From an uncultured Lacticaseibacillus sp. (lineage in GTDB: Bacteria > Bacillota > Bacilli > Lactobacillales > Lactobacillaceae): a stretch of 5,001 bases of DNA. Where the stretch lies: NCBI GenBank assembly GCA_934293835.1, contig CAKQZO010000127.1:1-5001 (forward strand). Reading direction: 5' to 3'. The notes beneath the pieces are model-generated. The model was not told where the DNA came from. It worked only from the letters and a program-made list of their open reading frames with translations, and did no database searches. Shown here in pieces: positions 4,987 to 5,001 of the stretch (positions are counted from its first letter, which is position 1; the number at the start of each line of letters is the position of its first letter). Position numbers and translations under genes: made by a program.

Positions 4987-5001
4987 TTTTTGTCTAGGTA
5001 A

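Noticed and set aside
1..5001. CRISPR array, tRNA or rRNA genes
   Set aside because: No regularly spaced repeats of CRISPR length and no tRNA or rRNA signature sequences were seen; the tRNA-related signals are T-box leaders.

Overview
The window reads as chromosomal DNA of a low-GC-phylum Gram-positive (Bacillota), most likely a lactic acid bacterium of the Lactobacillaceae with a fairly GC-rich genome. Grounds: T-box tRNA-sensing leaders, strong GGAGG ribosome binding sites, sigma-A type TTGACA promoters, a short ProB lacking a PUA domain, and an IS200/IS605 transposase of a type common in lactobacilli. The exact species cannot be read from the sequence.

Layout. 1-269 (minus): N-terminal part of an IS200/IS605-family TnpA, cut by the window edge, with its own promoter and an imperfect hairpin just upstream. 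319-397: two hairpins between tnpA and proA, probably terminators of the proline operon and a barrier to read-through into tnpA. 407-2508 (minus): proB then proA, the first two steps of proline synthesis from glutamate, 26 bp apart. 2590-2807 (minus): a T-box leader and promoter for proBA; the specifier codon reads CCU (Pro) and the acceptor-end bulge is UGGU.

2865-3158 (plus): a second, divergent T-box with its own promoter, very well formed. By the same geometry as the proline T-box its specifier codon reads GUA (Val). It controls two overlapping genes (3226-4862) of the isocitrate lyase / PEP mutase superfamily. The second has the complete active site, including KRCGH; the first is a short, diverged relative that has lost the catalytic cysteine loop and one metal ligand. 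A 13-14 bp hairpin with a U-run ends this transcript (4875-4920). The last 70 bases carry repeated TCAAGTGCAAC motifs and a promoter-like pair that resemble the end of another insertion sequence, possibly IS30-type, whose gene would lie beyond the window.

How it works together: the 717-bp gap between proB and the plus-strand operon is almost wholly two back-to-back tRNA-sensing riboswitches. Uncharged tRNA-Pro should switch on proline synthesis to the left. Uncharged tRNA of the second specificity (read here as Val) should switch on the enzyme/pseudoenzyme pair to the right. The link between a valine signal and this enzyme pair is the most unusual point in the window. Mobile DNA flanks the block on both sides.
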